Shown here: piece after piece, positions 1-8,196 of the stretch
Layout of the letters: each line of letters begins with the position of its first letter
Numbering within the stretch: position 1 is the stretch's first letter
DNA from: Bacteroidota bacterium
Lineage (GTDB): Bacteria; Bacteroidota; Bacteroidia; UKL13-3
Reading direction: 5' to 3'
Length of the DNA stretch: 38,290 nucleotides
Assembly: GCA_947507965.1 (NCBI GenBank)
Contig: CANNQU010000031.1
Location: forward strand, 1-38,290
Translations under genes and position numbers: made by a program
The notes under the pieces: generated by a model
Told to the model about the DNA's origin: nothing
What the model saw: the letters and a program-made list of their open reading frames with translations, nothing else
Database searches by the model: none

Positions 1-133
1 GGTGAAACCCGGGGGTGGCGATGTTAGGATTCCAACCCCGCGAGGGGTTGAACCCCTTTCGGGGTTCTGATAACCTACACCACCGTACCGTAGGTTTCAC
101 CTACGGCTATTATTATTTGACCCTTTCAGGGTC
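1..133. repeat. Cluster of four short hairpins, REP-like
   Basis: Four small inverted repeats follow one another: 33-50 (7-bp stem with a GCGA tetraloop), 51-66 (6-bp stem, loop TTTC), 88-106 (8-bp stem, loop TTC) and 119-133 (6-bp stem, loop TTC). Three of the four have a pyrimidine-rich TTC-type loop, so they look like members of one design rather than chance palindromes. Clustered palindromes of this kind are typical of REP sequences mobilised by RAYT (IS200/IS605-like) transposases. No such transposase lies in the window, so this assignment is an inference. They could also form a structured leader for the downstream VirE_N/primase gene. Confidence 0.5.
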
Positions 134-184
134 GGGAACCAAAATTAAACCACATCGAACCCAAAAAAATTAAACAACCAACCC

Positions 185-2539
185 ATGTCCATTTCAATAT
201 ATAAAAATGCCCTCGATACGGTGGGCAGCACCATCGAACTTTCAGAGGCACTCGATAAAATAAAATCAGGTTTTTGGCAAGACGAAGTACTTACCGTACG
301 CAATTTGTACGACGATAAAAACGCTTACAGCGAAGCGAAAAAGAAATTACCTGCCATCACCTGGAGCGGTAGTTTCGAAGTGCGGAAAGCAGATAAGCTG
401 CAACAGCAAAGCCATATCATTTGTTTGGACATTGATAATGTTCCGGAAATAAATGAGATGAAGGAACACCTTTGCGGGGATCCTTATGTTTATGTTGCTT
501 TCATTTCTCCCGGTGGCAATGGCTTGAAGTTGTTGGTAAGACTGGAACCCCTCCCGCCAGAGGAACACCGCAAACAATTCTTAGCACTCGAGAACTACTT
601 TAAATTAATTTACAATATTAAGCTTGATGCCAGTGGGAAGGACATCAACCGACTTTGCTTTGTGTCGTTTGATGACAATTTGTTCCGGAATGAAAAATCA
701 AAACAATTCAGTTTCCATTATTTCCATTTTGAACGTTGCATCGAATTTACCAATCGCATTAAAACCTATGTGGAAGGGCAACGCAATGATTATGTTTTTG
801 TATTGGCGAATAACTGCAACAGGGTGGGAATACCACAGGAATGGGCTATAAATTACATCACGGCACATTTTAATGATCTCGACCAGAAAGAAATTGCAAC
901 CGTGGTTCATAGTGCCTATAAAGCGCTGAAAGAACACGGCATGTATCCCATTGGGAAACTCGATTTGGAAAACAAACAACGCGAAGTAGCGGTAAGCCGT
1001 GAAGAAGAAAATACTCCTTTAAAATACCAATACGAGAAGGGTGATTTTTGGAAGGTAACCACCTATTACGACCGGAAGACCGGAAAAGAGAAAGAGGAAA
1101 TTGCCCTGGTGCATTTGGACTTTCTTGATTTTTTATATAGAAACGGTTTCGGGTTGTATCGCACAAGCAATAACGAACAGGATTATGAATTTGTGAGGAT
1201 TGTAGACAATGTGGTTTACCCAGTTCAGATTCTTTCGATCAAAAAGTTTACTCAGGATTATGCCGAACGTGAAATAAAAGACAAGCGTGTACAATCTATG
1301 TTGGTAAAAGGCTCTAAGACGTATTTTAGTAAGGATTTATTGGAAGCACTTCCGTTTTTGAAACTTATATTTCTGCGTGATACCGAAGACCGGGCACATA
1401 TTTATTTTAAGAACTGTTTCGTGCAAATCACTCCCGATAAAATTGTTTCCAAGCCATATAGCGAGTTGCAAGGACATATCTGGAATTCCCAAAAGTTGGA
1501 ACGCGAATTTCATTTACAGGAAGTGAGTAATGAAGATGATATTACCTGTCAGTTCTCCGTGTTTTTAGCATTGGCATCAGTGGGCGAAAAGGTAAACAAT
1601 AAAGATACCGACGAAAAAGTAAAGACCGAGTACGGCGCTAAAATGCTGAGCCTGATGAGCACCGTGGGCTATTTATTACACGGCTATAAAAACCCCGCCA
1701 TTGCGAAAGCAGTGGTGGCGGTGGATGCGAAAATTAGCAGTGCGAGCGAGGCGCACGGTGGCTCCGGTAAAAGTATTTTTAGCAAAGCCATAGGTATGAT
1801 GGTGCGAGTTCACCGCATTGATGCGCAGAATTTCAAGTTCGATGGTACTTTTCCATACGATGGTTTGGCACAGTCGCACCGGATCATTGACTTTAACGAT
1901 GCCGGGGAGCGTTTTGATTTTACCAAAGCTTTTTCTATTATCACCGAAGACATGCTGGTGGCCCGGAAATACTTGGGTGCGATGTTATTGGCTTACGAGG
2001 ATTCTCCGAAGGTATATGTTTCCACCAATTATACTTTAAAAGGCGATGGAGGCAGCCATGCCCGCAGGCAGCATATAATAGAGTTTGGCGATTTCTTTAA
2101 CCCGAACAATACGGTGAAGGATTATTTCAAAACTACTTTCTTTAGTAAGGATTGGCGTGCCGAAGAATTTGAATTGTTTCACAAATTCATGCTGCTTTGT
2201 ATACAAACCTATTTAAACGAAGGGCTGGTTCCTTACCCAGTATGCAATTATGCCGAGCGCAAATTATTGGCTTCAATGCCTTTGGAGTTCATTGACTATT
2301 TTGATGAGGTGATTTTACACCGCTGCACCTACAACCCCGGAGAACGCAATAATGATAACCCATTGGAAATGCTTTACAACGAATACAAAGAGGCGAATAA
2401 AAACTCGGATATTAAACAAGCCACTTTTACAAAATGGATTAGCAAAATTTCCGATCACCGTAAATTAATTCTGAACCCGCACACTTCAGGTGAACGGGAT
2501 AGAAGAGGTAATAAAACGTATTTGACGTTTTGGAGGTAG
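185..2539 (+). CDS. VirE_N / SF3-helicase-like primase protein (mobile-element type)
   Basis: This 784-residue protein has the architecture of Bacteroidota mobile-element primase/helicase proteins. The first ~200 residues resemble the VirE N-terminal (BT4734-like) domain, with a primase-like core: the acidic cluster CLDIDNVP near residue 80 and the segment SPGGNGLKLL near 110. The C-terminal half looks like an SF3/D5-type helicase. It has a Walker A motif (GGSGKS, about 525-531), a Walker B-like HRIIDFNDAGE and the sensor-type KVYVSTNY. The likely role is replication initiation for a plasmid, phage or integrative element. No other replication or transfer gene lies beside it, so it may be a remnant or cargo of an island. 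The start follows the hairpin cluster at 1-133, and no clear ribosome-binding site is visible. Base composition is closer to the core genes at the right of the window than to the AT-rich operon that follows. Confidence 0.8.
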   Translation: MSISIYKNALDTVGSTIELSEALDKIKSGFWQDEVLTVRNLYDDKNAYSEAKKKLPAITWSGSFEVRKADKLQQQSHIICLDIDNVPEINEMKEHLCGDPYVYVAFISPGGNGLKLLVRLEPLPPEEHRKQFLALENYFKLIYNIKLDASGKDINRLCFVSFDDNLFRNEKSKQFSFHYFHFERCIEFTNRIKTYVEGQRNDYVFVLANNCNRVGIPQEWAINYITAHFNDLDQKEIATVVHSAYKALKEHGMYPIGKLDLENKQREVAVSREEENTPLKYQYEKGDFWKVTTYYDRKTGKEKEEIALVHLDFLDFLYRNGFGLYRTSNNEQDYEFVRIVDNVVYPVQILSIKKFTQDYAEREIKDKRVQSMLVKGSKTYFSKDLLEALPFLKLIFLRDTEDRAHIYFKNCFVQITPDKIVSKPYSELQGHIWNSQKLEREFHLQEVSNEDDITCQFSVFLALASVGEKVNNKDTDEKVKTEYGAKMLSLMSTVGYLLHGYKNPAIAKAVVAVDAKISSASEAHGGSGKSIFSKAIGMMVRVHRIDAQNFKFDGTFPYDGLAQSHRIIDFNDAGERFDFTKAFSIITEDMLVARKYLGAMLLAYEDSPKVYVSTNYTLKGDGGSHARRQHIIEFGDFFNPNNTVKDYFKTTFFSKDWRAEEFELFHKFMLLCIQTYLNEGLVPYPVCNYAERKLLASMPLEFIDYFDEVILHRCTYNPGERNNDNPLEMLYNEYKEANKNSDIKQATFTKWISKISDHRKLILNPHTSGERDRRGNKTYLTFWR

Positions 2540-2896
2540 ACGTCATTATTTTTTACTCGTGAAAGGTTTAGGATAGAAGTGGACAAAGTGGAAGGTAATA
2601 AAAAATGAATTTCATCAAGCCATTTGAAGGTGTCCACTAAATTTTTAGCCATGTCTAAATAATGGATAGAATGGATTCAAATAAAATTAATCCAAATTCT
2701 CATAATCTAAATCCGTCAAAATAAGGGAAGTGGATTGGTTGAACCGTAAGAAGGTAGTATGAATATATAATAATCCAGTTTGTCCACTGACTATTGCACT
2801 TGAAACCAAGGATTTTAACAAAAAGAGAAAGTGTTGTGAGTAGGTCATTTAAAAAGTTGTCCCTATCCTTTAAGTTAATTAAAAAAGTCAAATAAT
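2540..2896. other. Intergenic region upstream of the restriction operon
   Basis: This 357-bp AT-rich stretch has no convincing gene. It contains the heptamer GTGGACA at 2579-2585 and its complement TGTCCAC at 2631-2637 and again at 2781-2787. These form an inverted pair plus a third half-site, and could be operator half-sites for the downstream operon. No clear TAnnTTTG promoter box was identified. The operon promoter should lie here, because vsr is the first gene of the plus-strand cluster. Confidence 0.4.
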
Positions 2897-3343
2897 ATGA
2901 TTAAATCCGAATTTTGTAATATGTCAGATGTCCACGATCAGGAGACCAGAAGTTATAACATGAGTCAAATAAAGGGGAAGGATACCAAACCTGAACTTAT
3001 TGTTAGAAGGTTTCTTTTTGCGAATGGTTTTCGGTATAGGATTCATGATAAAAAGCTTCCATGGAAACCAGATATTGTAATGAGAAAATACAAAACCGTG
3101 ATTTTTGTTCAGGGTTGTTTCTGGCATGGACATTCAAACTGCAAGTATTTTAAACTGCCTAAAACAAGAACGAATTGGTGGAAATCCAAGATTGAGAATA
3201 CCATAAATAGGGACTCGGAAAATATTTTAGTCTTAAAGAAGGAAGGTTGGAAAGTAATTTGCATATTTGAATGTTCTTTAACAAGTGCAAATAGAACTAA
3301 AACACTTTCAAGAGTAGTAAAAGAGTTGAATAAAAATAACTAA
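2897..3343 (+). CDS. vsr: Very short patch repair endonuclease (Vsr)
   Basis: Vsr nicks DNA 5' of the T in T:G mismatches that arise when 5-methylcytosine deaminates, and so protects methylase target sites. The protein is full length for the family (148 residues). It has the family landmarks in order: MSQIKGKDTKPE near the N terminus, a basic FRYR segment, KPDIVM with the catalytic Asp, the FVQGCFWHGH block with the zinc/active-site His, and PKTRTNWW. Two starts are possible. The upstream ATG at 2897 gives 148 residues. The ATG at 2921 (MSDVHDQETR) fits the family N terminus better and may be the true one. The methyltransferase gene starts 7 bp after the stop, which is the classic vsr-dcm pairing. 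In this operon type Vsr could also supply a nicking activity for restriction, but that is inference. Confidence 0.93.
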   Translation: MIKSEFCNMSDVHDQETRSYNMSQIKGKDTKPELIVRRFLFANGFRYRIHDKKLPWKPDIVMRKYKTVIFVQGCFWHGHSNCKYFKLPKTRTNWWKSKIENTINRDSENILVLKKEGWKVICIFECSLTSANRTKTLSRVVKELNKNN

Positions 3344-3350
3344 CGTAATT

Positions 3351-4604
3351 ATGCACAAATTGAATTTTATTGACCTTTTTGCAGGTGCCGGTGGACTCTC
3401 AGAAGGGTTCATTAGGGCTGGGTTTGAGCCAATTGCTCACGTAGAAATGGATGAGGCAGCATGTTTCACTTTAAAAACCCGGGCTGCCTACCACTTTCTT
3501 AAGTCAGAAAATAAATATGACATATATATATCCTATTTGAAAGGAGAAATTTCTAGAGAAGAATTGTATTCTCACTTACCTAAAGCTTTATTAGACTCCA
3601 TTATAAATCTTCCTATTGGTCCTGAATTGAATTCGTACGTGCATAATTCCATCTCAAAATTAAGGAAAGGCCGAAAAATTGATTTGATAATTGGAGGCCC
3701 TCCATGCCAAGCATATTCCTTGGTAGGCAGAGCCAGATCTGATGATGGGATGAAGAGTGACCCACGAAATAATTTGTATATAGAGTATGCGGGATATTTG
3801 GAAGAATACAATCCTAAAATGTTTGTATTTGAAAATGTAGTTGGATTGAAGTCAGCGAAAGGGGGGGCATATTTGCGTAAGATGGAAGAGCTCTTTTTGG
3901 CAAAAGGTTACCAGATGAAACTTTTTACACTTGAGGCAACCAATTTCGGGGTACTTCAAAAGAGAAGAAGAGTTGTTATAATTGGATGGAAAAAGGAATT
4001 AGATATTGTTCTCCCTGATTTTGAGGTAATTAGAAATGAATCTAATTTTAAGGTAAATTTATTACTTAAAGATTTACCCAAAATTCAAGCAGGTGAAGGA
4101 GCAGATAAGTTTTTAAAATACCTTACAAGAACCAATTCCTATTTAAATCAAAGCTTTATCCGCAACGGTATTGATATTTTAACTCAACATGTGGCCCGTC
4201 CTCACACTGATCAGGATAAAGAAATATATAGAATTGCAATCCAGAAATGGGATAGTCAAAAAGAACGATTAAACTATAATGATTTACCAGAACGTTTAAA
4301 AACTCATAAAAATAGATCTTCCTTTTATGACCGGTTTAAAGTGGTTGCATCAAATGAACCGCATTCGCATACTGTTGTAGCCCATATTTCTAAGGATGGT
4401 CATTACTATATTCATCCCGATATTGAACAGAATCGTTCAATAACTATTCGTGAAGCCGCGAGGTTACAATCCTTTCCGGATGATTATTATTTTGAAGGGG
4501 TTAAAGAGGGGGCCAATAGGACTGCAGCGTTTAAGCAGATTGGCAATGCAGTGCCACCATTAATGGCAAAGAATATTGCTAAAAAAATAAAAAATTTATT
4601 ATAA
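3351..4604 (+). CDS. dcm: DNA (cytosine-5-)-methyltransferase
   Basis: This is a C5 cytosine methyltransferase that transfers methyl from SAM to cytosine in a specific sequence. The motifs appear in canonical order. The SAM-binding FIDLFAGAGG is motif I (residues 6-15). GGPPCQAYS is motif IV, with the catalytic Cys near 119. ENVVGL is motif VI near 161, QKRRRVVIIGW is motif VIII near 203, and IGNAVPP is motif X near 397. The variable target-recognition region lies between about 240 and 360, and its specificity cannot be read. An extra ~80 residues between motifs I and IV make this domain longer than in HhaI-type enzymes. All catalytic landmarks are intact, so it should be active and provide self-marking for the restriction operon. 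Its stop overlaps the next start (TAATG). Confidence 0.95.
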   Translation: MHKLNFIDLFAGAGGLSEGFIRAGFEPIAHVEMDEAACFTLKTRAAYHFLKSENKYDIYISYLKGEISREELYSHLPKALLDSIINLPIGPELNSYVHNSISKLRKGRKIDLIIGGPPCQAYSLVGRARSDDGMKSDPRNNLYIEYAGYLEEYNPKMFVFENVVGLKSAKGGAYLRKMEELFLAKGYQMKLFTLEATNFGVLQKRRRVVIIGWKKELDIVLPDFEVIRNESNFKVNLLLKDLPKIQAGEGADKFLKYLTRTNSYLNQSFIRNGIDILTQHVARPHTDQDKEIYRIAIQKWDSQKERLNYNDLPERLKTHKNRSSFYDRFKVVASNEPHSHTVVAHISKDGHYYIHPDIEQNRSITIREAARLQSFPDDYYFEGVKEGANRTAAFKQIGNAVPPLMAKNIAKKIKNLL

Positions 4605-6733
4605 TGACAACAACTCCCATTCAGACTGGAGAATCAATATTAAGACCCAAAGCTAGGCTTATTAAGACCATTGGCGAAGAGTTAATTAGTAATGACATAG
4701 TAGCGATAATTGAATTAGTAAAAAACAGCTATGATGCTAATTCTCCAATTGTTGTAATTGAGTTTAAAGGAACAATTGAAAAAGTAAAGGAGGGCAAAAA
4801 AGAAAAGAGGGTAATATTGAAAGAAAATTCAAGCATATCAATATTAGATGAAGGCTTGGGGATGGACTTAAAAATAATCGAAGAAGCATGGATGGAACCA
4901 GCTACCACTTATAAAAAGAAAGTGGTAAATGAAAATAAGATCAGAAGATTTACTGGCGAAAAAGGCATAGGAAGGTTTGCTTCAGCAAAATTGGGAAGCC
5001 TGCTAAATATTTACACAAAAAAGGTTAATGATAACGAGGTTGTAGTAAATTTTAATTGGAATGATTTTTCTGATGAAGAAAAATATTTAGATGATGTAAA
5101 AACTAAATGGGAAGTAAGGCTTCCAAATAAAATAATTGATAGTGGAACGGTTTTGGAATTAGAAAATCTTTGTACATCTTGGGATGAAAATAAAATTCGA
5201 GAATTAAGAATAGCATTATCAAGATTATTAAGTCCAATAGCACCATCCGAAGATTTTTTAATTGAATTAAAATTGCCTGATGGCTTAGATGATTTAAGTG
5301 GGCTGATAGAACGTCCAGAAACTTTAAACAAACCTGATTATTATATAAAGGGAAATGTATCAAGTGAAGGTATTCCTTCCTTGGCTTATTTCAGCAAAAA
5401 AGAAAAAAAAGAAATAAAGCTAACCTTGTCAGAAACCGAATTTCAATTACGTAACCCAATTCGTAACTCACTTTTGGGTCCGTTTAGCTTTGAATTTAGA
5501 GTCTGGAATAGGGATGATGATTCAATCAAAAACCTTGCAACTGAAGTCGATTCTTCAGTAAAAAATATAAAAAGTGATTTAAACGATTTAGCGGGTATTA
5601 GTATTTATAGAGACAACTTCAGAGTTTTACCGTATGGTAATAAAAATGATGATTGGCTTAATTTGAATATTAGAAGGGTAAATAACCCTACATTAAGATT
5701 GAGTATTAACCAAATTGTTGGCTATGTATCCATCGGCTTAGATTCAAACCCTGAACTGAAAGACCAAAGTAATCGGGAAGGAATCGTAGCAAGCCAAGCA
5801 TTTGAGGATTTAAAAGAATTCGTTAAGCTAATATTTAATGAACTTGAAATAAGGAGATATACAGAAAGGCCAAGAGAAAATGAGACTGTAATTCAGAATA
5901 AGGAAAGCCTCTTTGCAAGATTCTCACTAGCATCAATTTCAACTTATATCCAGGAAATACTCCCCAATAACAAGGAGGTTTTAGAAGTAATTCAAAAGAA
6001 GGATATTGAAATTCAGGAGGGGGTTAAAAAAGTACAGGAAGTTATTTCAAGGTATAGACGATTAACGACATTGGGGCAATTAATAGATGTGATTTTGCAC
6101 GATGGAGGTAACTATTTAGGAAAGATTGATGCACAAGCAAATATTATCAAAAAGGAGTTAGATAAAAAAGTTATTAATAATGATGTAATAAAAGAGAGTG
6201 CGAATAAAATTGTTAAAACAAGAGAAAACTTTGCTCAGCTTTTTAAACGCATCGAACCATTTGGAGGAAGAAAAAGAGGGCGTCCAAAATCAATTATAGT
6301 TGAGGATGTAATCAAAGACCAATTTTTATTAGCACACAGGGAAATTGAAAAACTCAATATCGAATATACGATACCGGATTCAAAAAATCATGTAACTATA
6401 GATGAAGCCGAGCTTGGTATCATATTAATGAATCTCATACAAAATTCAGTTTACTGGTTAGAATCAATACCAAACGAAAAGAAAATCGAGGTTCTTGTGC
6501 AACGAGAACCAGATGCACTTTCAATTATTTTCAGCGATAATGGCCATGGTATTAAAGAAGGCACAGAGGAATCAATATTTGACCCATATTTCAGTACTAA
6601 ACCAGATGGCATTGGTTTAGGATTAACAATTGTTGGTGAGTTGATTTCTGAATACTATGGCGATTTTCATTTAATAAATAACGGCCCGCTAGAAGGGGCA
6701 TCATTTAAAATAACCTTTAAATATAGAATATAG
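4604..6733 (+). CDS. Double-GHKL protein: MORC/Hsp90-like ATPase fused to a histidine-kinase module
   Basis: This 709-residue protein carries two separate GHKL ATPase folds. The N-terminal one is of HATPase_c_3 (MORC/Hsp90-like) type, with an N-box containing E37, N41 and D44, a DEGLGM box at 82-87 and TGEKGIGRF at 117-125. Residues ~240-430 look like a mixed transducer region. The C-terminal part is a classical histidine kinase: an H-box-like LHDGGNYLGKI with His near 499, the N-box NLIQNSVYWLE near 610, DNGHGI near 645, FDPYFSTK and GIGLGL near 669. Between the two kinase parts lies RKRGRPK (about 556-562), which resembles an AT-hook. No membrane segment is evident, so it should be cytoplasmic. 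The next gene encodes a receiver-domain protein and starts directly after the stop, suggesting a phosphorelay pair. The substrate or signal is unknown; DNA or methylation state is a plausible input, which is inference. Confidence 0.85.
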   Translation: MTTTPIQTGESILRPKARLIKTIGEELISNDIVAIIELVKNSYDANSPIVVIEFKGTIEKVKEGKKEKRVILKENSSISILDEGLGMDLKIIEEAWMEPATTYKKKVVNENKIRRFTGEKGIGRFASAKLGSLLNIYTKKVNDNEVVVNFNWNDFSDEEKYLDDVKTKWEVRLPNKIIDSGTVLELENLCTSWDENKIRELRIALSRLLSPIAPSEDFLIELKLPDGLDDLSGLIERPETLNKPDYYIKGNVSSEGIPSLAYFSKKEKKEIKLTLSETEFQLRNPIRNSLLGPFSFEFRVWNRDDDSIKNLATEVDSSVKNIKSDLNDLAGISIYRDNFRVLPYGNKNDDWLNLNIRRVNNPTLRLSINQIVGYVSIGLDSNPELKDQSNREGIVASQAFEDLKEFVKLIFNELEIRRYTERPRENETVIQNKESLFARFSLASISTYIQEILPNNKEVLEVIQKKDIEIQEGVKKVQEVISRYRRLTTLGQLIDVILHDGGNYLGKIDAQANIIKKELDKKVINNDVIKESANKIVKTRENFAQLFKRIEPFGGRKRGRPKSIIVEDVIKDQFLLAHREIEKLNIEYTIPDSKNHVTIDEAELGIILMNLIQNSVYWLESIPNEKKIEVLVQREPDALSIIFSDNGHGIKEGTEESIFDPYFSTKPDGIGLGLTIVGELISEYYGDFHLINNGPLEGASFKITFKYRI

Positions 6734-7822
6734 ATGAACATCAGAGTACTTTTTATTGACGATGAAGATATTAGGGATGATTTGAAACAAAATTTCGATG
6801 ATTTAGAAATTAGTGGGTTTACATTAAAAGCAGATGTTGCAGAAACATTTGAAATTGGTATTGAAAAAGTGAAGTCTCTTAATTATGATTTAATTGTTTT
6901 AGATTTATGCAGAGGACCTGCTTCAGACACTGCTGAACAGGAAGGGTTAAGTGTTCTTAAAGAAATTCAAGAATTTACTTTTGTACCTGTTGTTTTTCAT
7001 TCAGCAGTTGCATATAAAATAGAAAGTTTAAGGTCAGTTGTAGTAGGTGTTTCAGATAAAAAAGACGGTATTCAAATTCTAAAGCAAGAAATTGAACGTA
7101 TAATTTCATCAAATCTTGTATTGCTAAAAGAAAGAATCCATAGGCATATTGAAGAGGAGTTCAAAAAATATTTTTGGGATACAATCCATTCCAAGAGGGA
7201 TTTATTTACACCAGAATCAAATGATGTTTCATTAGGTTACTTAATGCTTAGAAGGTTAGCAAATTCATTGTCTAAGCAAAATATAAGGGAACTAATAAAG
7301 GATTCGAGAATAACGGGAAAAGCATTGCCTATGGAATTTTATGTTTTTCCGGTTGCTCCCAAAAAAGAATATGAAGCAGGTGACATTTTGGAAAAAGAGA
7401 ATGACATTTTTGTTGTACTTACTCCAGATTGCGATTTTGTTGAGAGGTTTAAAGGGGAACTGAATTTAGGCAGAAAGGTTGGTAAAGTTCTTTTAGCAAA
7501 GGCAAAGAAATTAGAAGAATTTAGCCAGTATTCTAATTTCAAAGCAACTCCCAACAAGGATACAAATAATAAGTTAAGTGAGCTTATAAGAAATAACATC
7601 TCTGATAGATATTTCTTCATGCCAAACACTCCGTTTATTCAAAATCAAATTGTTGATTTTCAGGATAAAATAATGGTTGATTATTCGGAATTAAATTCAT
7701 TTTCAAATATTGCAAAATTGGATGCTCCCTTTGCTCAGTCAATGACATCATCCTTTATAAGATACTATAATAGAATTGGTTTTCCTGATATTGATGTTGA
7801 TTATGTAATTCAAAAACTTTAA
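6734..7822 (+). CDS. Receiver-domain protein with an uncharacterised C-terminal domain
   Basis: The first ~125 residues form a response-regulator receiver domain: acidic pocket D9/D10, phosphoacceptor D57 in YDLIVLDL, Ser in VVFHSAV and a Lys in the DKKDG segment. The remaining ~235 residues match no DNA-binding output domain that I recognise. They contain LTPDCDFVERF near 235 and a mixed alpha/beta pattern. The natural partner is the histidine-kinase-like product of the preceding gene. Start and stop abut their neighbours (0-bp gap upstream, TAATG overlap downstream), so stoichiometric co-expression is likely. Because an HTH is lacking, phosphorylation may control a protein complex rather than transcription; that is inference. 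Receiver identity is fairly secure. The C-terminal function is unknown. Confidence 0.8.
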   Translation: MNIRVLFIDDEDIRDDLKQNFDDLEISGFTLKADVAETFEIGIEKVKSLNYDLIVLDLCRGPASDTAEQEGLSVLKEIQEFTFVPVVFHSAVAYKIESLRSVVVGVSDKKDGIQILKQEIERIISSNLVLLKERIHRHIEEEFKKYFWDTIHSKRDLFTPESNDVSLGYLMLRRLANSLSKQNIRELIKDSRITGKALPMEFYVFPVAPKKEYEAGDILEKENDIFVVLTPDCDFVERFKGELNLGRKVGKVLLAKAKKLEEFSQYSNFKATPNKDTNNKLSELIRNNISDRYFFMPNTPFIQNQIVDFQDKIMVDYSELNSFSNIAKLDAPFAQSMTSSFIRYYNRIGFPDIDVDYVIQKL

Positions 7823-8196
7823 TGGAAAGCAATCATAAATTTGCTCTAAATTTGTCGTATTATTTATCTTGTTTTGATAAAATAGCGTATGAGCATTTGG
7901 GATTTGGGAAGCAACAACTTACTCATAAAAGAATCGGTGAAATATTAGGAATTAATCCTAATACCATTCAAAACTGGCGAGACCAATTCGACCCTATACA
8001 TGGGAATCGAAAAGGTTGGTATCAGAGAGAAATGACACAAAGTAGATTGAATTTCGTTAGAGCACTTGTGGGTTTGAACGAATCAGATGTTAGAGGTGTA
8101 TCTAAAATAAACCCAAAGAAAATTATTTATACGACAATTCAAATAAATTGGAGTGTAACAGAGAACCAACTATTCGAATTAATTTGTTTTCGTTAA
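7822..8196 (+). CDS. Small HTH-like protein of the restriction operon
   Basis: This is a 124-residue protein of unknown function. The central part (LTHKRIGEILGINPNTIQNW, about 34-53) reads as a helix-turn-helix, followed by a conserved-looking FDPIHGNRKGWYQR stretch. A similar arrangement, as I recall, occurs as an N-terminal domain on some restriction endonucleases; this was not verified. Here it would be a stand-alone version. It could be the DNA-recognition adaptor or the operon regulator. Start and stop both overlap neighbouring genes in TAATG junctions (7820-7824 and 8194-8198), which supports it as a real translated gene despite its size. Confidence 0.7.
   Translation: MESNHKFALNLSYYLSCFDKIAYEHLGFGKQQLTHKRIGEILGINPNTIQNWRDQFDPIHGNRKGWYQREMTQSRLNFVRALVGLNESDVRGVSKINPKKIIYTTIQINWSVTENQLFELICFR

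Noticed and set aside
8148-8195. N-terminal extension of the MutL-like protein
   Set aside because: It overlaps the HTH gene by 49 bp, while the ATG at 8196 gives the TAATG junction used elsewhere in the operon.
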